A stretch of 64,000 nucleotides of DNA, taken from Burkholderia multivorans ATCC BAA-247 (GTDB lineage Bacteria > Pseudomonadota > Gammaproteobacteria > Burkholderiales > Burkholderiaceae). The translations under genes and the position numbers were made by a program. Positions 34,044-43,828 of the stretch are shown one piece after another (within the stretch, counting starts at the first letter, position 1; each line of letters opens with the position of its first letter). The notes beneath the pieces were generated by a model. It did not search any database. It was not told the origin of the DNA and saw nothing but the letters and a program-made list of their open reading frames with translations. The stretch covers positions 2,356,001 through 2,420,000 of the forward strand of contig NZ_CP009832.1 in the NCBI RefSeq assembly GCF_000959525.1, given 5' to 3'.

Positions 34044-34115
34044 GCGCCGCGGCGCGGCCGGGCCGCGCCGCCCTTCCCGTTTGCGTTGCCGCACCCATTC
34101 CGAATTCCGACCATC

Positions 34116-35642
34116 ATGACCGAACCGACCCAAACGCAGCCCGCCGTCGCGGCGGACGAAAACCAGATCATCGCCGAACGCCGCGACAAGCTCCGCGCCT
34201 TGCGCGAGCAAGGCGTCGCCTATCCGAACGACTTCCGCCCGACGCACCGCGCGGCCGAGTTGCAGGCGAAATTCGCCGAGTCGGACAAGGAAGCGCTCGA
34301 AGCGAACCCGTTCGAGGTCGCCGTCGCGGGCCGGATGATGCTCAAGCGCGTGATGGGCAAGGCGAGCTTCGCGACCGTGCAGGACGGTTCGGGCCAGATC
34401 CAGTTCTTCGTGACGCCGAACGACGTCGGCGCAGAAACCTACGACGCGTTCAAGAAGTGGGACCTCGGCGACATTGTCGCAGCGCGCGGCGTGCTGTTCC
34501 GCACCAACAAGGGCGAGCTGTCGGTCAAGTGCACGGAGCTTCGGCTGCTGTCGAAGGCGCTGCGTCCGCTGCCCGACAAATTCCACGGCCTGTCCGACCA
34601 GGAAATGCGCTATCGGCAGCGCTACGTCGACCTGATCGTCACGCCGGAGACGCGCGACACGTTCCGTGCGCGCACGAAGACGATCGCATCGATCCGCAAG
34701 TTCATGAGCGATGCCGAGTTCATGGAAGTCGAGACGCCGATGCTGCATCCGATTCCGGGCGGCGCCGCGGCGAAGCCGTTCGTCACGCATCACAATGCGC
34801 TCGATATGCAGATGTTCCTGCGCATCGCGCCGGAGCTGTACCTGAAGCGGCTGATCGTCGGCGGTTTCGAGCGCGTGTTCGAGATCAACCGTAATTTCCG
34901 GAACGAAGGCGTGTCGCCGCGCCACAATCCGGAATTCACGATGATGGAGTTCTACGCCGCGTACACCGACTATCGCTGGCTGATGGACTTCACCGAGCAG
35001 CTGATCCGCCAGGCCGCGATCGATGCGCTCGGCACCGCGACGATCCAGTACCAGGGCCGCGAGCTCGACCTCGCGAAGCCGTTCCATCGGCTCACGATCA
35101 CGCAGGCGATCCAGAAATACGCGCCGCAGTACACCGACGGTCAGCTGTCCGACGACGCGTATCTGCGCAGCGAACTGAAGCGCCTCGGCGTCGACGTCAC
35201 GCAGCCCGCGTTCCTGAACGCCGGCATCGGCGCGCTGCAGCTCGCGCTGTTCGAAGAAACGGCCGAATCGCAGCTGTGGGAGCCGACGTTCATCATCGAC
35301 TACCCGGTCGAAGTGTCGCCGCTTGCACGCGCATCGGACACGGTGCCGGGCATCACCGAGCGCTTCGAGCTGTTCATCACCGGCCGCGAGATCGCGAACG
35401 GCTTCTCGGAGCTGAACGATCCGGAAGATCAGGCCGCGCGCTTCAAGAAGCAGGTCGAGCAGAAGGATGCGGGCGACGAGGAAGCGATGTACTTCGACGC
35501 CGACTATATCCGCGCGCTCGAATACGGGATGCCGCCGACCGGCGGCTGCGGGATCGGCATCGACCGTCTCGTCATGCTGCTGACCGACAGCCCGACGATC
35601 CGCGACGTGCTGCTGTTCCCGCACCTGCGTCGCGAAGACTGA
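34116..35642 (+). CDS. lysS: Lysyl-tRNA synthetase (class II)
   Basis: A 508-residue class II synthetase. It has an N-terminal OB anticodon-binding domain, motif 2 ([20 protein letters not shown]) and motif 3 ([13 protein letters not shown]). The start is ATG 34116 (MTEPTQTQP), 72 bases after prfB. The prfB-lysS pairing is the same as in E. coli. Confidence 0.97.
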   Translation: MTEPTQTQPAVAADENQIIAERRDKLRALREQGVAYPNDFRPTHRAAELQAKFAESDKEALEANPFEVAVAGRMMLKRVMGKASFATVQDGSGQIQFFVTPNDVGAETYDAFKKWDLGDIVAARGVLFRTNKGELSVKCTELRLLSKALRPLPDKFHGLSDQEMRYRQRYVDLIVTPETRDTFRARTKTIASIRKFMSDAEFMEVETPMLHPIPGGAAAKPFVTHHNALDMQMFLRIAPELYLKRLIVGGFERVFEINRNFRNEGVSPRHNPEFTMMEFYAAYTDYRWLMDFTEQLIRQAAIDALGTATIQYQGRELDLAKPFHRLTITQAIQKYAPQYTDGQLSDDAYLRSELKRLGVDVTQPAFLNAGIGALQLALFEETAESQLWEPTFIIDYPVEVSPLARASDTVPGITERFELFITGREIANGFSELNDPEDQAARFKKQVEQKDAGDEEAMYFDADYIRALEYGMPPTGGCGIGIDRLVMLLTDSPTIRDVLLFPHLRRED

Positions 35643-36002
35643 CGGTTGGCGCGGTTGCGTGCGCCGCCGCTGCGGCGCACGCGCGTCAGCTTTGTAACGG
35701 CGCGTAAATCCTGCTGGCCGAGACGCGCCGGCCCTCGATCCTCCCCCGTTTTATTCGCTTCACCGGCGTCGCGCGCGCCCGGCCGCCCTCTCCTTCGCCG
35801 CCCCGGCATACGGGCGCGATCGCTGCAATTCGTTACACCTTGATACGGCACGCCGTTTGCGCGTGGACGACACTCCCGATGCGTCACCACGCATTGCAAC
35901 GGGGCCGGCACGGCGGCATGCACGCCGCGTCCGATCGATCCCGACGCGTGGGATCCGCTTCAGCGCTGCTGCGCAACGCGGATCGACCCTCGGAGAGCCA
36001 AA
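35643..36002. other. Intergenic region lysS to glycine-zipper gene
   Basis: No gene is supported in these 360 bases; the open frames crossing them are GC-rich shadows. A hairpin sits near its left end (35657-35682). The rest shows no clear promoter, repeat or RNA gene to my eye. Confidence 0.6.
35657..35682 (+). terminator. Hairpin after lysS, possible terminator
   Basis: GCGTGCGCCGC (35657-35667) pairs perfectly with GCGGCGCACGC (35672-35682) around a 4-base loop, 15 bases after the lysS stop. There is no T-run, so termination is uncertain. Confidence 0.45.
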
Positions 36003-36725
36003 ATGGACAATCAGAATCAGACCACACCGCAAAAGCAACGCCTTCATCCGCTGATCGCCACGGCCGCGGGTGCCGTGATCGTCGCGAGTCTCGCGGCAAC
36101 GGCCGCGATCACGGGCGTATTCCCGAAAGCGAACAGTACCGGCGAGCAGAACGGGCAGACCCAGGCCGCGCTGATCGCCTCGCAGCCGGCCGTCGATACG
36201 GCGGCGGCCGCAAGCGCCGCGCTCGCCGCGCAGGCGCAGCAGCAGGCGGCCGAACAGGCTGCGCAGCACAAGGCCGCGGCCGCTCAGCCCGAGCCGAACC
36301 CGGCGCCGCGCCCGGTTCACCGGCGCCATACGCCGGCGCCGCAGCCGCCGCAGTATGCACAGCAGCCGTCCGCGCCCGCGCAAGCCGCGTACTGCCAGTC
36401 GTGCGGCACGGTCGTCGCGATCACGCAGACGCGTACGGCCGGCCAGAGCTCGGGTATCGGCGCGATCGGCGGCGCGGCCGCGGGCGGCCTGCTCGGCAAC
36501 CAGTTCGGGCACGGCAACGGCCGCACCGCGATGACGATCATCGGCGCGCTGGGCGGCGGTCTCGCCGGCAACCAGGTCGAGAAGCAGGTTCGCGCGGAAA
36601 CCGACTATCAGGTGCAAGTGCAGATGGAGAACGGCGCGACGCGCACGTTCACATACCGCAACCCGCCGCCGTTCGGCCAGGGTCAGCGCGTACGCGTCGA
36701 GAACGGCACGCTGGTCGGTGCATGA
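36003..36725 (+). CDS. Glycine-zipper 2TM envelope protein
   Basis: A 240-residue protein. One membrane segment (IATAAGAVIVASLAATAAI) follows a short basic N-terminus, then a long Ala/Gln/Pro-rich linker. The C-terminal half has the glycine-zipper pattern (GAIGGAAAGGLLGNQ, GALGGGLAGNQ) of the SlyB/Rick_17kDa family and a conserved YQVQVQMENG end. It is likely an envelope integrity protein. It has GGAGAGCC before ATG 36003, and a strong terminator follows. Confidence 0.87.
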   Translation: MDNQNQTTPQKQRLHPLIATAAGAVIVASLAATAAITGVFPKANSTGEQNGQTQAALIASQPAVDTAAAASAALAAQAQQQAAEQAAQHKAAAAQPEPNPAPRPVHRRHTPAPQPPQYAQQPSAPAQAAYCQSCGTVVAITQTRTAGQSSGIGAIGGAAAGGLLGNQFGHGNGRTAMTIIGALGGGLAGNQVEKQVRAETDYQVQVQMENGATRTFTYRNPPPFGQGQRVRVENGTLVGA

Positions 36726-36770
36726 TCGTCGCGGCCGCCCGCACGGCGGGCGGCTACGCGCTGAGGCAAT

Positions 36771-36810
36771 AAAAAACGGCTCGTGACGCAGGTCACGAGC
36801 CGTTTCTTTT
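36771..36810. terminator. Bidirectional intrinsic terminator
   Basis: AAACGGCTCGTGAC (36774-36787) pairs perfectly with GTCACGAGCCGTTT (36792-36805) with a 4-base loop, flanked by an A-run and a T-rich end. It closes the glycine-zipper gene and the convergent isc operon. Confidence 0.93.
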
Positions 36811-36828
36811 GCGCGAAGCGCGGGGACG

Positions 36829-37038
36829 TCAGTCTTCGTCGTCGAAGTCCGATTCGTCGATCCAGTGCGCCTGGATCGCTTCGAGGATTTTCTCGCCGGA
36901 GCGGTTCGGATCGTCGTCGAACCCGTCGAGCGCGATCACCCACGCGCGCAGATCGACGAAATTGATCCGCTGCGGATCGACATCCGGATGCTTATCTGCA
37001 AGCGCGATCGCGATTTCGCGCGAATCGGTCCATTTCAT
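36829..37038 (-). CDS. iscX: Fe-S cluster assembly protein IscX
   Basis: A 69-residue acidic protein that binds IscS and iron and tunes cluster assembly. Family features are KWTDSREIAIAL, HPDVDP and IQAHWIDE. It is the last gene of the isc operon, at the usual place after fdx. Confidence 0.95.
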   Translation of the reverse strand: MKWTDSREIAIALADKHPDVDPQRINFVDLRAWVIALDGFDDDPNRSGEKILEAIQAHWIDESDFDDED

Positions 37039-37105
37039 GGCCTGCTCTCCCGTATCGATGGCGGGCCGGCCCGGCAGACAGGCCGCCTGTCGCCCCGCCC
37101 GTCCG

Positions 37106-37447
37106 TCAGTGATTTTCCTTCGCGTGATTGATCGAGTACTTCGGAATCTCGACCACCAGATCCGAATCCTCCTTGACGATCGCCTGACACGACAGGCGCG
37201 ACGTCGGTTCGAGCCCCCACGCCTTGTCGAGCAGATCGTCCTCGTCCTCCTCGGACGGATCGAGTTCGTTGAAGCCTTCGCGGATCACCACGTGGCAGGT
37301 CGTACACGCGCACGACTTCTCGCACGCGTGCTCGATCTCGATGCCGTTGTCGAGCAGGTTGTCGCAAATACTCTTGCCGGGCGTCGCGTCGATCACCGCG
37401 CCGTCCGGGCACAGTTCGACGTGAGGCAGCACCACCAGTTGAGGCAT
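37106..37447 (-). CDS. fdx: ISC-system [2Fe-2S] ferredoxin
   Basis: A 113-residue adrenodoxin-type ferredoxin that donates electrons for cluster assembly. The cluster cysteines are in CEKSCACTTCH and LSCQA. It lies between hscA and iscX. Confidence 0.96.
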   Translation of the reverse strand: MPQLVVLPHVELCPDGAVIDATPGKSICDNLLDNGIEIEHACEKSCACTTCHVVIREGFNELDPSEEDEDDLLDKAWGLEPTSRLSCQAIVKEDSDLVVEIPKYSINHAKENH

Positions 37448-37536
37448 GTCCGTTCCGTCAGTCAGAGTGCGGCGACGCGCGCCGCACGGTTCAATATCGC
37501 ACGGGCCGTCGGGCCCGCGCGCGAGTCGTCGTTCGT

Positions 37537-39405
37537 TCAGATCTCGTCGAGCCGCCGGCCCGACAGCGCGCGCTTGATGCTCTTGTCCATCCGGCGCGCC
37601 GCGAATTCGTCGGTGCCGTCGGCGAGCGCCTTGGTCGCCGCTTCGATCGCGTCCGCGTCGTCGCCCTGCGCGATCGTGCGCAGCGCCGCGACGCGCGCAT
37701 CGATTTCCGCGCGCTCCGCGGCATCGAGCAGTTCGCCGTCGGCCGCGAGCGCGGCCTGCGTCGCCTCGATCATTCGCTCGGCCTCGACCTGCGCCTCGCG
37801 CAGCGCACGTGCGCGCATGTCGACTTCGGCCGTCTTGAAGCTGTCCTCGAGCATCTTCGCAATGTCGTCGTCGGCGAGGCCGTACGACGGCTTCACGACG
37901 ACCGACGCCTCGACGCCCGAATGCTGTTCGCGCGCGAACACCGAGAGCAGCCCGTCCGCATCGACCTGATACGTGACGCGAATGCGCGCCGCGCCGGCCG
38001 TCATCGGCGGAATGCCGCGCAGCTCGAAGCGCGCAAGCGACCGGCAGTCGGCGACGAGCTCGCGCTCGCCTTGCACGACGTGAATCGCCATTGCGGTCTG
38101 GCCGTCCTTGAACGTCGTGAATTCCTGCGCGCGTGCGATCGGAATCGTCGAATTGCGCGGAATGATCTTCTCGACGAGTCCGCCCATCGTCTCGACGCCG
38201 AGCGACAGCGGAATCACGTCGAGCAGCAGCCAGTCGTCGCCGCTGCCGCGATTGCCGGCGAGCAGATCGGCCTGGATCGCCGCGCCGAGCGCGACGACCT
38301 GGTCCGGATCGAGGTTGACGAGCGGCGGCTGGCCGAAATACTTCGCGACCGCCTCGCGGATCACCGGCATGCGCGTCGCGCCGCCGACGAGCACCACGCC
38401 CTTGATGTCGGCCGGCGTCACCTGCGCATCGCGCAGCGCCTTGCGCGTCGGCGTCAGCGTGCGCTGCACGAGCGGCTCGACAAGCGTCGCGAACGTGTCG
38501 TGCGAGATCGTCTGCGCGAGATGCGTGCCGTTCGACAACGTGACGTCGAGCGCCGCCTCGGGTGCCGACGACAGCGCCTCCTTCAGCACGCGCACGCGAT
38601 CGAGCAGCAGGCGCACGTCTTCGGGCGCGAGCGTCTTCGCGTCGAGACCGGCCTGCGCGAGCACGTGATCGAACAGCGCGTGATCGAAATCGTCGCCGCC
38701 GAGCGCGGAATCGCCGCCCGCCGCCAGCACTTCGAACACGCCCTTCGTGAGCTTCAGGATCGACAGGTCGAACGTGCCGCCGCCGAGGTCGTAGACGGCG
38801 TAAAGCCCTTCGGCCGCATTGTCGAGACCGTATGCGATCGCCGCCGCGGTCGGCTCGTTCAGCAGACGCAGCACGTTCAGGCCGGCGAGCCGCGCGGCAT
38901 CCTTCGTGGCCTGACGCTGCGCGTCGTCGAAGTAGGCCGGCACCGTGATCACGGCGCCGACGAGCTCGTCGCCGAGCGTGTCTTCGGCACGTTGCCGCAG
39001 CGTCGCGAGAATCTCGGCCGACACCTCGACCGGGCTTTTCACGCCGTCGACCGTGCGGATCTGCACCATGCCCGGCGCATCGACGAATTCGTACGGCGCG
39101 TTCGCCGCCCCTTCGACTTCGGCCTTGCCGCGCCCCATGAAGCGCTTGACCGACACGATCGTGTTGCGCGGATCGGTGGCGGCCTGCGCCTTGGCGTCGT
39201 GGCCGATACGGCGGCCGCCGTTCTCGAGATAACGGACCACGGACGGCAACAGCACGCGGCCCGCGTCGTCCGGCAGCACTTCGGGCACGCTGTTGCGCAC
39301 GGCCGCGACGAGCGAGTTCGTCGTGCCGAGATCGATCCCGACGGCGAGCCGCCGCTGGTGCGGCGCCGGCGCCATGCCCGGTTCGGAAATTTGCAGTAAA
39401 GCCAT
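37537..39405 (-). CDS. hscA: Fe-S cluster assembly chaperone HscA
   Basis: A 622-residue Hsp70 paralogue that, with HscB, transfers clusters from IscU. It has [12 protein letters not shown], the ATPase motifs [12 protein letters not shown] and LVGGATRMP, and a substrate-binding domain. It lies after hscB, with about 50 bases between. Confidence 0.97.
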   Translation of the reverse strand: MALLQISEPGMAPAPHQRRLAVGIDLGTTNSLVAAVRNSVPEVLPDDAGRVLLPSVVRYLENGGRRIGHDAKAQAATDPRNTIVSVKRFMGRGKAEVEGAANAPYEFVDAPGMVQIRTVDGVKSPVEVSAEILATLRQRAEDTLGDELVGAVITVPAYFDDAQRQATKDAARLAGLNVLRLLNEPTAAAIAYGLDNAAEGLYAVYDLGGGTFDLSILKLTKGVFEVLAAGGDSALGGDDFDHALFDHVLAQAGLDAKTLAPEDVRLLLDRVRVLKEALSSAPEAALDVTLSNGTHLAQTISHDTFATLVEPLVQRTLTPTRKALRDAQVTPADIKGVVLVGGATRMPVIREAVAKYFGQPPLVNLDPDQVVALGAAIQADLLAGNRGSGDDWLLLDVIPLSLGVETMGGLVEKIIPRNSTIPIARAQEFTTFKDGQTAMAIHVVQGERELVADCRSLARFELRGIPPMTAGAARIRVTYQVDADGLLSVFAREQHSGVEASVVVKPSYGLADDDIAKMLEDSFKTAEVDMRARALREAQVEAERMIEATQAALAADGELLDAAERAEIDARVAALRTIAQGDDADAIEAATKALADGTDEFAARRMDKSIKRALSGRRLDEI

Positions 39406-39459
39406 CTTGGTTCGTTCGGGCGCTCGGCCCGTTTGCTGCGCGTGCCGCGAGGCACGCGG

Positions 39460-39999
39460 TTAAGTTTCGAGGCGCTCGATCTGCGCGCCCACTTCAGACG
39501 CGACGCGCTCGATGAACATCAGCTGGCGCACGGCCTCGGCGGCCGCCTGATCGGCGCCGCTGTCGAGCAGCGTGCCGAGCCGCTCGAGACGCGCGCGCTT
39601 CTCGTCGCGCAGTTCCGCAAGCAGGGCGTCGAGCGCATCGACGTTGCGGGCTGCCGCGGCGTCTTCGATGCTTTCGCGCCATTCCATCTGCTGCATCAGG
39701 AACGCGGGCTCCATCGCAGTGTTGTTCTCCGCGCCGATGTCGACGCCGCGCAGCGACAACAGATAGGTCGCGCGCTTCAACGGATCGCGCAGCGTCCGGT
39801 ACGCTTCGTTCGCGCGCGTCGCCCACTGCATCGCGATGCGCTTCTGCGCGTCGCCGGCCGCGGCGAAGCGGTCCGGATGCACCTGCGTCTGCACGGCCCG
39901 ATAGGCGGCGTCGAGCGCCGCTTCGTCGAGCGCGAACTGCGCCGGCAGATGAAACAGATCGAAATGGCTGTCTTTCAGCGAGACCATCGTCGCGTTCAA
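39460..39999 (-). CDS. hscB: J-domain co-chaperone HscB
   Basis: A 179-residue J-protein. The J domain carries the HPD motif ([10 protein letters not shown]) near residue 42, and the C-terminal helical domain docks IscU. ATG 39987 (MVSLKDSHF) is an alternative start. It follows iscA but lies past a probable terminator. Confidence 0.95.
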   Translation of the reverse strand: MNATMVSLKDSHFDLFHLPAQFALDEAALDAAYRAVQTQVHPDRFAAAGDAQKRIAMQWATRANEAYRTLRDPLKRATYLLSLRGVDIGAENNTAMEPAFLMQQMEWRESIEDAAAARNVDALDALLAELRDEKRARLERLGTLLDSGADQAAAEAVRQLMFIERVASEVGAQIERLET

Positions 40000-40032
40000 T
40001 TCCGGTTCGTCGTGCGGCGAACGCCGCCCATT

Positions 40033-40054
40033 AAAAAGGCGGCCCGTGCCGCCT
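40033..40054 (-). terminator. Probable internal terminator between iscA and hscB
   Basis: Read on the - strand, AGGCGGC and GCCGCCT form a perfect 7-bp stem with a 4-base loop, followed by TTTTT. It lies about 30 bases after the iscA stop and would reduce read-through into hscB-hscA-fdx-iscX. Confidence 0.7.
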
Positions 40055-40081
40055 CTTGCCCGCGTCGCGCGGAGATCCGCG

Positions 40082-40405
40082 TCAGACGCGGAAGGATTCG
40101 CCGCAACCGCACTCGTCCTTCACGTTCGGGTTGTTGAACTTGAATCCTTCGTTCAGGCCTTCGCGCGCGAAGTCGAGCTCGGTGCCGTCGATATACGCGA
40201 GGCTTTTCGGGTCAACGACGACCTTCACGCCATGGCTCTCGAACACCTGATCCTCGGGGGCAAGCTCGTCGACATACTCGAGCTTGTACGCGAGCCCCGA
40301 GCACCCGGTCGTGCGAACGCCGAGCCGCAGGCCCAGGCCCTTGCCGCGACGGACCAGGTATTTCTGGACGTGCTGTGCTGCTTTTTCGGTCAGTGTAATT
40401 GCCAT
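40082..40405 (-). CDS. iscA: A-type Fe-S carrier protein IscA
   Basis: A 107-residue A-type carrier. The three cysteines are in TTGCSGLAY and the C-terminal DECGCGESF. The start is ATG 40405 ([10 protein letters not shown]). Confidence 0.97.
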   Translation of the reverse strand: MAITLTEKAAQHVQKYLVRRGKGLGLRLGVRTTGCSGLAYKLEYVDELAPEDQVFESHGVKVVVDPKSLAYIDGTELDFAREGLNEGFKFNNPNVKDECGCGESFRV

Positions 40406-40467
40406 GATGTCCTTGCCGCGGCGCGCCGTCGGCACGCCGCGATTCCCTTCACAAGCCGCTCGATGCG

Positions 40468-40875
40468 TCAGGCCGCTGCCTGATCGTCCTGCTTCGTGTC
40501 GTGGCGCTTCTTGTAGTCGGCCACGGCTGCCTTGATCGCGTCTTCCGCGAGGATCGAGCAGTGGATCTTCACCGGCGGCAGCGCGAGTTCTTCGGCGATC
40601 TGCGTGTTCTTGATCGCGAGCGCTTCGTCGAGCGTCTTGCCCTTCACCCATTCGGTGACGAGCGAGCTCGATGCGATCGCGGAACCGCAGCCGTAGGTCT
40701 TGAACTTCGCGTCTTCGATCACGCCATCCGCGCCGACGCGAATCTGCAGCTTCATCACGTCGCCGCAGGCCGGCGCGCCGACCATGCCCGTGCCGACCGC
40801 ATCGTCGTCCTTCGCGAACGAACCGACGTTGCGCGGGTTTTCGTAGTGATCCAGAACCTTGTTGCTGTAAGACAT
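40468..40875 (-). CDS. iscU: Fe-S cluster scaffold protein IscU
   Basis: A 135-residue scaffold on which clusters form with sulfur from IscS. Ligands are in [11 protein letters not shown] (with the conserved Asp), YGCGSAIAS and [10 protein letters not shown]; the HscA-binding LPPVK motif is present. Confidence 0.97.
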   Translation of the reverse strand: MSYSNKVLDHYENPRNVGSFAKDDDAVGTGMVGAPACGDVMKLQIRVGADGVIEDAKFKTYGCGSAIASSSLVTEWVKGKTLDEALAIKNTQIAEELALPPVKIHCSILAEDAIKAAVADYKKRHDTKQDDQAAA

Positions 40876-40945
40876 GACTCAGACTCCTTGACTCGTTACG
40901 TCTGCGTGCGCGAATCCGCCCGCGGGTATGTTCGATATGCGGTGC

Positions 40946-42169
40946 TCAGTGTGCGGCCCATTCGATCGTCGACAGATCGATGCCTTCCTGGTGCATTTCC
41001 CAGAGCGGCGACAGCTCGCGCAGCTTCGCGATCTTGCTGTTCAGCAGTTCGATCACGTAGTCGACTTCCTGCTCCGTCGTGAAGCGGCCGACCGTGAAGC
41101 GGATCGAGCTGTGCGCGAGCTCGTCGTTGCGGCCGAGCGCACGCAGCACGTACGACGGCTCCAGCGACGCCGACGTGCAGGCGGAACCCGACGACACCGC
41201 GACGTCCTTGATCGCCATGATCAGCGACTCGCCTTCGACGAAGTTGAAACTGATGTTGAGGTTGTGCGGGATACGGTGCTCCATGTCGCCGTTCACGTAC
41301 GTTTCCTCGATCTGCGACAGGCCACGCAGCAGCTTGTCGCGCAGCATGCGGATGCGCTCGTTCTCGGTCGCCATTTCTTCGCGCGCGATGCGGAACGCTT
41401 CGCCCATGCCGACGATCTGGTGCGTCGGCAGCGTGCCCGAACGCATGCCGCGCTCGTGGCCGCCACCGTGCATCTGCGCTTCGATGCGCACGCGCGGCTT
41501 GCGACGCACGTACAGCGCGCCGATGCCCTTCGGGCCGTACGTCTTGTGCGCCGAGAACGACATCAGATCGACCTTCAGCTTCGCGAGATCGATCTCGACC
41601 TTGCCGGTCGCCTGGGCGGCATCGACGTGGAACACGATGCCCTTCTCGCGGCAGATCTCGCCGATCGTCTCGATGTCCTGGATCACGCCGATCTCGTTGT
41701 TCACGTGCATCACGGACACGAGGATCGTGTCGGGGCGCAGCGCGGCCTTGAACACGTCGAGGTCGAGCAGTCCGTTTTCCTTCACGTCGAGATACGTGAC
41801 TTCGAAGCCGTCACGCTCGAGCTCGCGGCACGTGTCGAGCACGGCCTTGTGCTCGGTCTTCACCGTGATGATGTGCTTGCCCTTGCCCTTGTAGAAGTTC
41901 GCGGCGCCCTTGATCGCAAGGTTGTCCGATTCCGTGGCGCCGGACGTCCAGATGATCTCGCGCGGATCCGCGTTCACGAGCGCGGCCACCTGCTCGCGCG
42001 CCTCCTCGACCGCGCGCTCGGCATCCCAGCCGTACGCATGGCTGCGCGACGCCGGGTTGCCGAACTGTTCGCGCAGGTACGGCACCATCTTGTCGACCAC
42101 GCGCGGATCGACGGGCGTCGTGGCGCTGTAATCCATGTAGATGGGCAGGTGGAGGGTCTGTTGAGTCAT
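40946..42169 (-). CDS. iscS: Cysteine desulfurase IscS
   Basis: A 407-residue PLP enzyme that provides sulfur for Fe-S clusters and tRNA thiolation. The PLP lysine is in [10 protein letters not shown], and the mobile-loop cysteine in [16 protein letters not shown]. It follows iscR. Confidence 0.98.
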   Translation of the reverse strand: MTQQTLHLPIYMDYSATTPVDPRVVDKMVPYLREQFGNPASRSHAYGWDAERAVEEAREQVAALVNADPREIIWTSGATESDNLAIKGAANFYKGKGKHIITVKTEHKAVLDTCRELERDGFEVTYLDVKENGLLDLDVFKAALRPDTILVSVMHVNNEIGVIQDIETIGEICREKGIVFHVDAAQATGKVEIDLAKLKVDLMSFSAHKTYGPKGIGALYVRRKPRVRIEAQMHGGGHERGMRSGTLPTHQIVGMGEAFRIAREEMATENERIRMLRDKLLRGLSQIEETYVNGDMEHRIPHNLNISFNFVEGESLIMAIKDVAVSSGSACTSASLEPSYVLRALGRNDELAHSSIRFTVGRFTTEQEVDYVIELLNSKIAKLRELSPLWEMHQEGIDLSTIEWAAH

Positions 42170-42230
42170 CTGTCGCTCCGGGATTCTGTGCAGGGACGAT
42201 ATGCGTTATAGGGTGTGGCGCGGTTCGCGC

Positions 42231-42770
42231 TCACGAACTCGCGATGTTGAACACCGAATTGGGACCGAGCGGCATCGTGCGCACCGGCTCGGCCGGCGCG
42301 GCGACGGGCTCCGGCGCGCGCCGGTCGCGCAGCACCGCGGGCGCGCCTTCGCGTGCGCGCTGCTGATCGACGAGATCCTGCAGCGACACGGAATCGAGGT
42401 ATTCGACCATTTTCTGGTTCAGCGTCGACCACAGCTCGTGCGTCATGCAGTGGCCGTCCGGCTGCTTCGAGCCGTCGCACGTGCCCTTGCCGCCGCATTG
42501 CGTCGCGTCGAGCGGTTCGTCGACCGCGATGATGATGTCGGCAACGGTCACGTCCTGCGCGCGTCGCGCGAGGTTGTAGCCGCCGCCCGGGCCGCGCACG
42601 GATTCGACGATTTCATGCCTGCGCAGCTTGCCGAACAGCTGTTCGAGATACGAGAGCGAAATCCGCTGGCGCTGGCTGATGCCTGCAAGCGTCACCGGGC
42701 CCTGCTCCTGGCGCAGTGCCAAGTCGATCATCGCCGTGACGGCGAAACGGCCTTTGGTGGTGAGTCTCAT
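42231..42770 (-). CDS. iscR: Fe-S responsive Rrf2 regulator IscR
   Basis: A 179-residue winged-helix repressor that carries [2Fe-2S] and controls the isc operon. The N-terminus (MRLTTKGRFAVTAMIDLAL) and wing residues match IscR. Cluster cysteines are in CGGKGTC and then GHCMTH, with about four more residues between the second and third Cys than in E. coli. The His ligand follows in MTHELW. Its own promoter carries two likely IscR boxes. Confidence 0.96.
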   Translation of the reverse strand: MRLTTKGRFAVTAMIDLALRQEQGPVTLAGISQRQRISLSYLEQLFGKLRRHEIVESVRGPGGGYNLARRAQDVTVADIIIAVDEPLDATQCGGKGTCDGSKQPDGHCMTHELWSTLNQKMVEYLDSVSLQDLVDQQRAREGAPAVLRDRRAPEPVAAPAEPVRTMPLGPNSVFNIASS

Positions 42771-42787
42771 GGTGTCTAGGGGACTGC

Positions 42788-42839
42788 AATCTTGACGATT
42801 TTGGTCAAGTATAAATATTTGACGATTTTAGTCAAGTAT
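42788..42839 (-). promoter_or_regulatory. iscR promoter with two tandem Type 1-like IscR boxes
   Basis: Box 1 lies at 42788-42812 and box 2 at 42815-42839. Each has the - strand pattern ATACTTGAC...GTCAA around an A/T-rich centre, as in Type 1 IscR sites; box 2 matches the consensus I remember at about 23 of 25 positions. On the - strand TTGACT (42830-42835) and TATACT (42808-42813), 16 bases apart, form the -35 and -10, both inside the boxes. This predicts autorepression by cluster-bound IscR. Confidence 0.85.
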
Positions 42840-42887
42840 CCATGTCTTCGGCAGGGTATTCGCAGATCGCTGAATACCGCGCCGCGT

Positions 42888-43370
42888 TCAGCGGGCGAGG
42901 CGCGCGCGCAGCGTGTCGAGCAGGCCCTCGCACGCGCGCTCGACCTGGTCGAGCACCTGTTCGAAGCCCTGCGCGCCGCCGAAATACGGATCGGCCACCT
43001 CGGTTTCGGTCGCGTCGGGCGCGAATTCCATCAGCAAGCGCACCTTGTCGCGATGCGCGGGCGGGCAGCGCCGCCGCAATTCCGCGAGATTGGCTTCGTC
43101 CATCGCGAGCAGCAGGTCGAAGCGCTCGAAATCGTCGGCGCTCACCTGCCGTGCACGCAGCGTCGACAGATCGTAGCCGCGCGTGCGCGCCGCGGCCTGC
43201 GCGCGCGTGTCGGGCGGCTCGCCGACGTGCCAGTCGCCGGTGCCGGCCGAATCGATCTCGATATGGTCGGCCAGCCCTGCCGCGTCGACCTGATGCCGCA
43301 TGACGCCCTCCGCGGTGGGCGAGCGGCAGATGTTGCCGAGACAGACGAAACAGATCGCAACGCGGGTCAT
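42888..43370 (-). CDS. Low-molecular-weight protein-tyrosine phosphatase
   Basis: A 160-residue LMW-PTP. The active-site loop C10LGNICRS (Arg16) is at the N-terminus, and the general-acid Asp is in ADPYFGG. It could be a tyrosine phosphatase linked to exopolysaccharide or a stand-alone housekeeping enzyme; no kinase is nearby. It lies upstream of the isc promoter region, read leftward. Confidence 0.93.
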   Translation of the reverse strand: MTRVAICFVCLGNICRSPTAEGVMRHQVDAAGLADHIEIDSAGTGDWHVGEPPDTRAQAAARTRGYDLSTLRARQVSADDFERFDLLLAMDEANLAELRRRCPPAHRDKVRLLMEFAPDATETEVADPYFGGAQGFEQVLDQVERACEGLLDTLRARLAR

Positions 43371-43471
43371 CGCACTATCGGAAAGCCGCGGCGGACCGCG
43401 TGGAGGAAGAACGCGCCATTATACAAAGGCGCCCGAGATCGCGCCGTCGCGCCATGCGACGGCGACCTGTA

Positions 43472-43699
43472 CTACAGCGTCTTCGGGGCGGCGAGCACGA
43501 CGTCGCCGGAGGCGGCCGGCAACGGCTGCGACGCGTCGCCGACGAGACCGAACGACACGGCGCGCGCCAGTTCGGCGGAAGCCTGATGAACCGCGACCGG
43601 ACCGCGCGACGGCGCGTTGTCCATCGCGTGCAGATAAGCGGCCGCTGCAAGCGGTACGACGATTGCAAGCGGCCAGTACGTCGCTATTGTCTTTCTCAT
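43472..43699 (-). CDS. Small exported or membrane-anchored protein of unknown function
   Basis: 75 residues: a basic N-terminus, one hydrophobic segment (WPLAIVVPLAAAAYL), then a short Ala/Val-rich tail. A GAGG ribosome-binding site precedes the ATG, which supports a real gene. I do not recognise the family. Confidence 0.6.
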   Translation of the reverse strand: MRKTIATYWPLAIVVPLAAAAYLHAMDNAPSRGPVAVHQASAELARAVSFGLVGDASQPLPAASGDVVLAAPKTL

Positions 43700-43828
43700 G
43701 ATGCGGACCTCGTTGACCTGATGCCCCGGAAACCCGATTCCGGGGAGTACAGGACGTATTCTATAGACCGCATCTATCAGGATAAATACGCAAATAGTGA
43801 ATGCAGTGTTGCGTCGCGATGAACAGTA

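Noticed and set aside
36003-36725. Possible repeat-containing toxin or adhesin
   Set aside because: The Gly-rich pattern fits the common glycine-zipper 2TM family.
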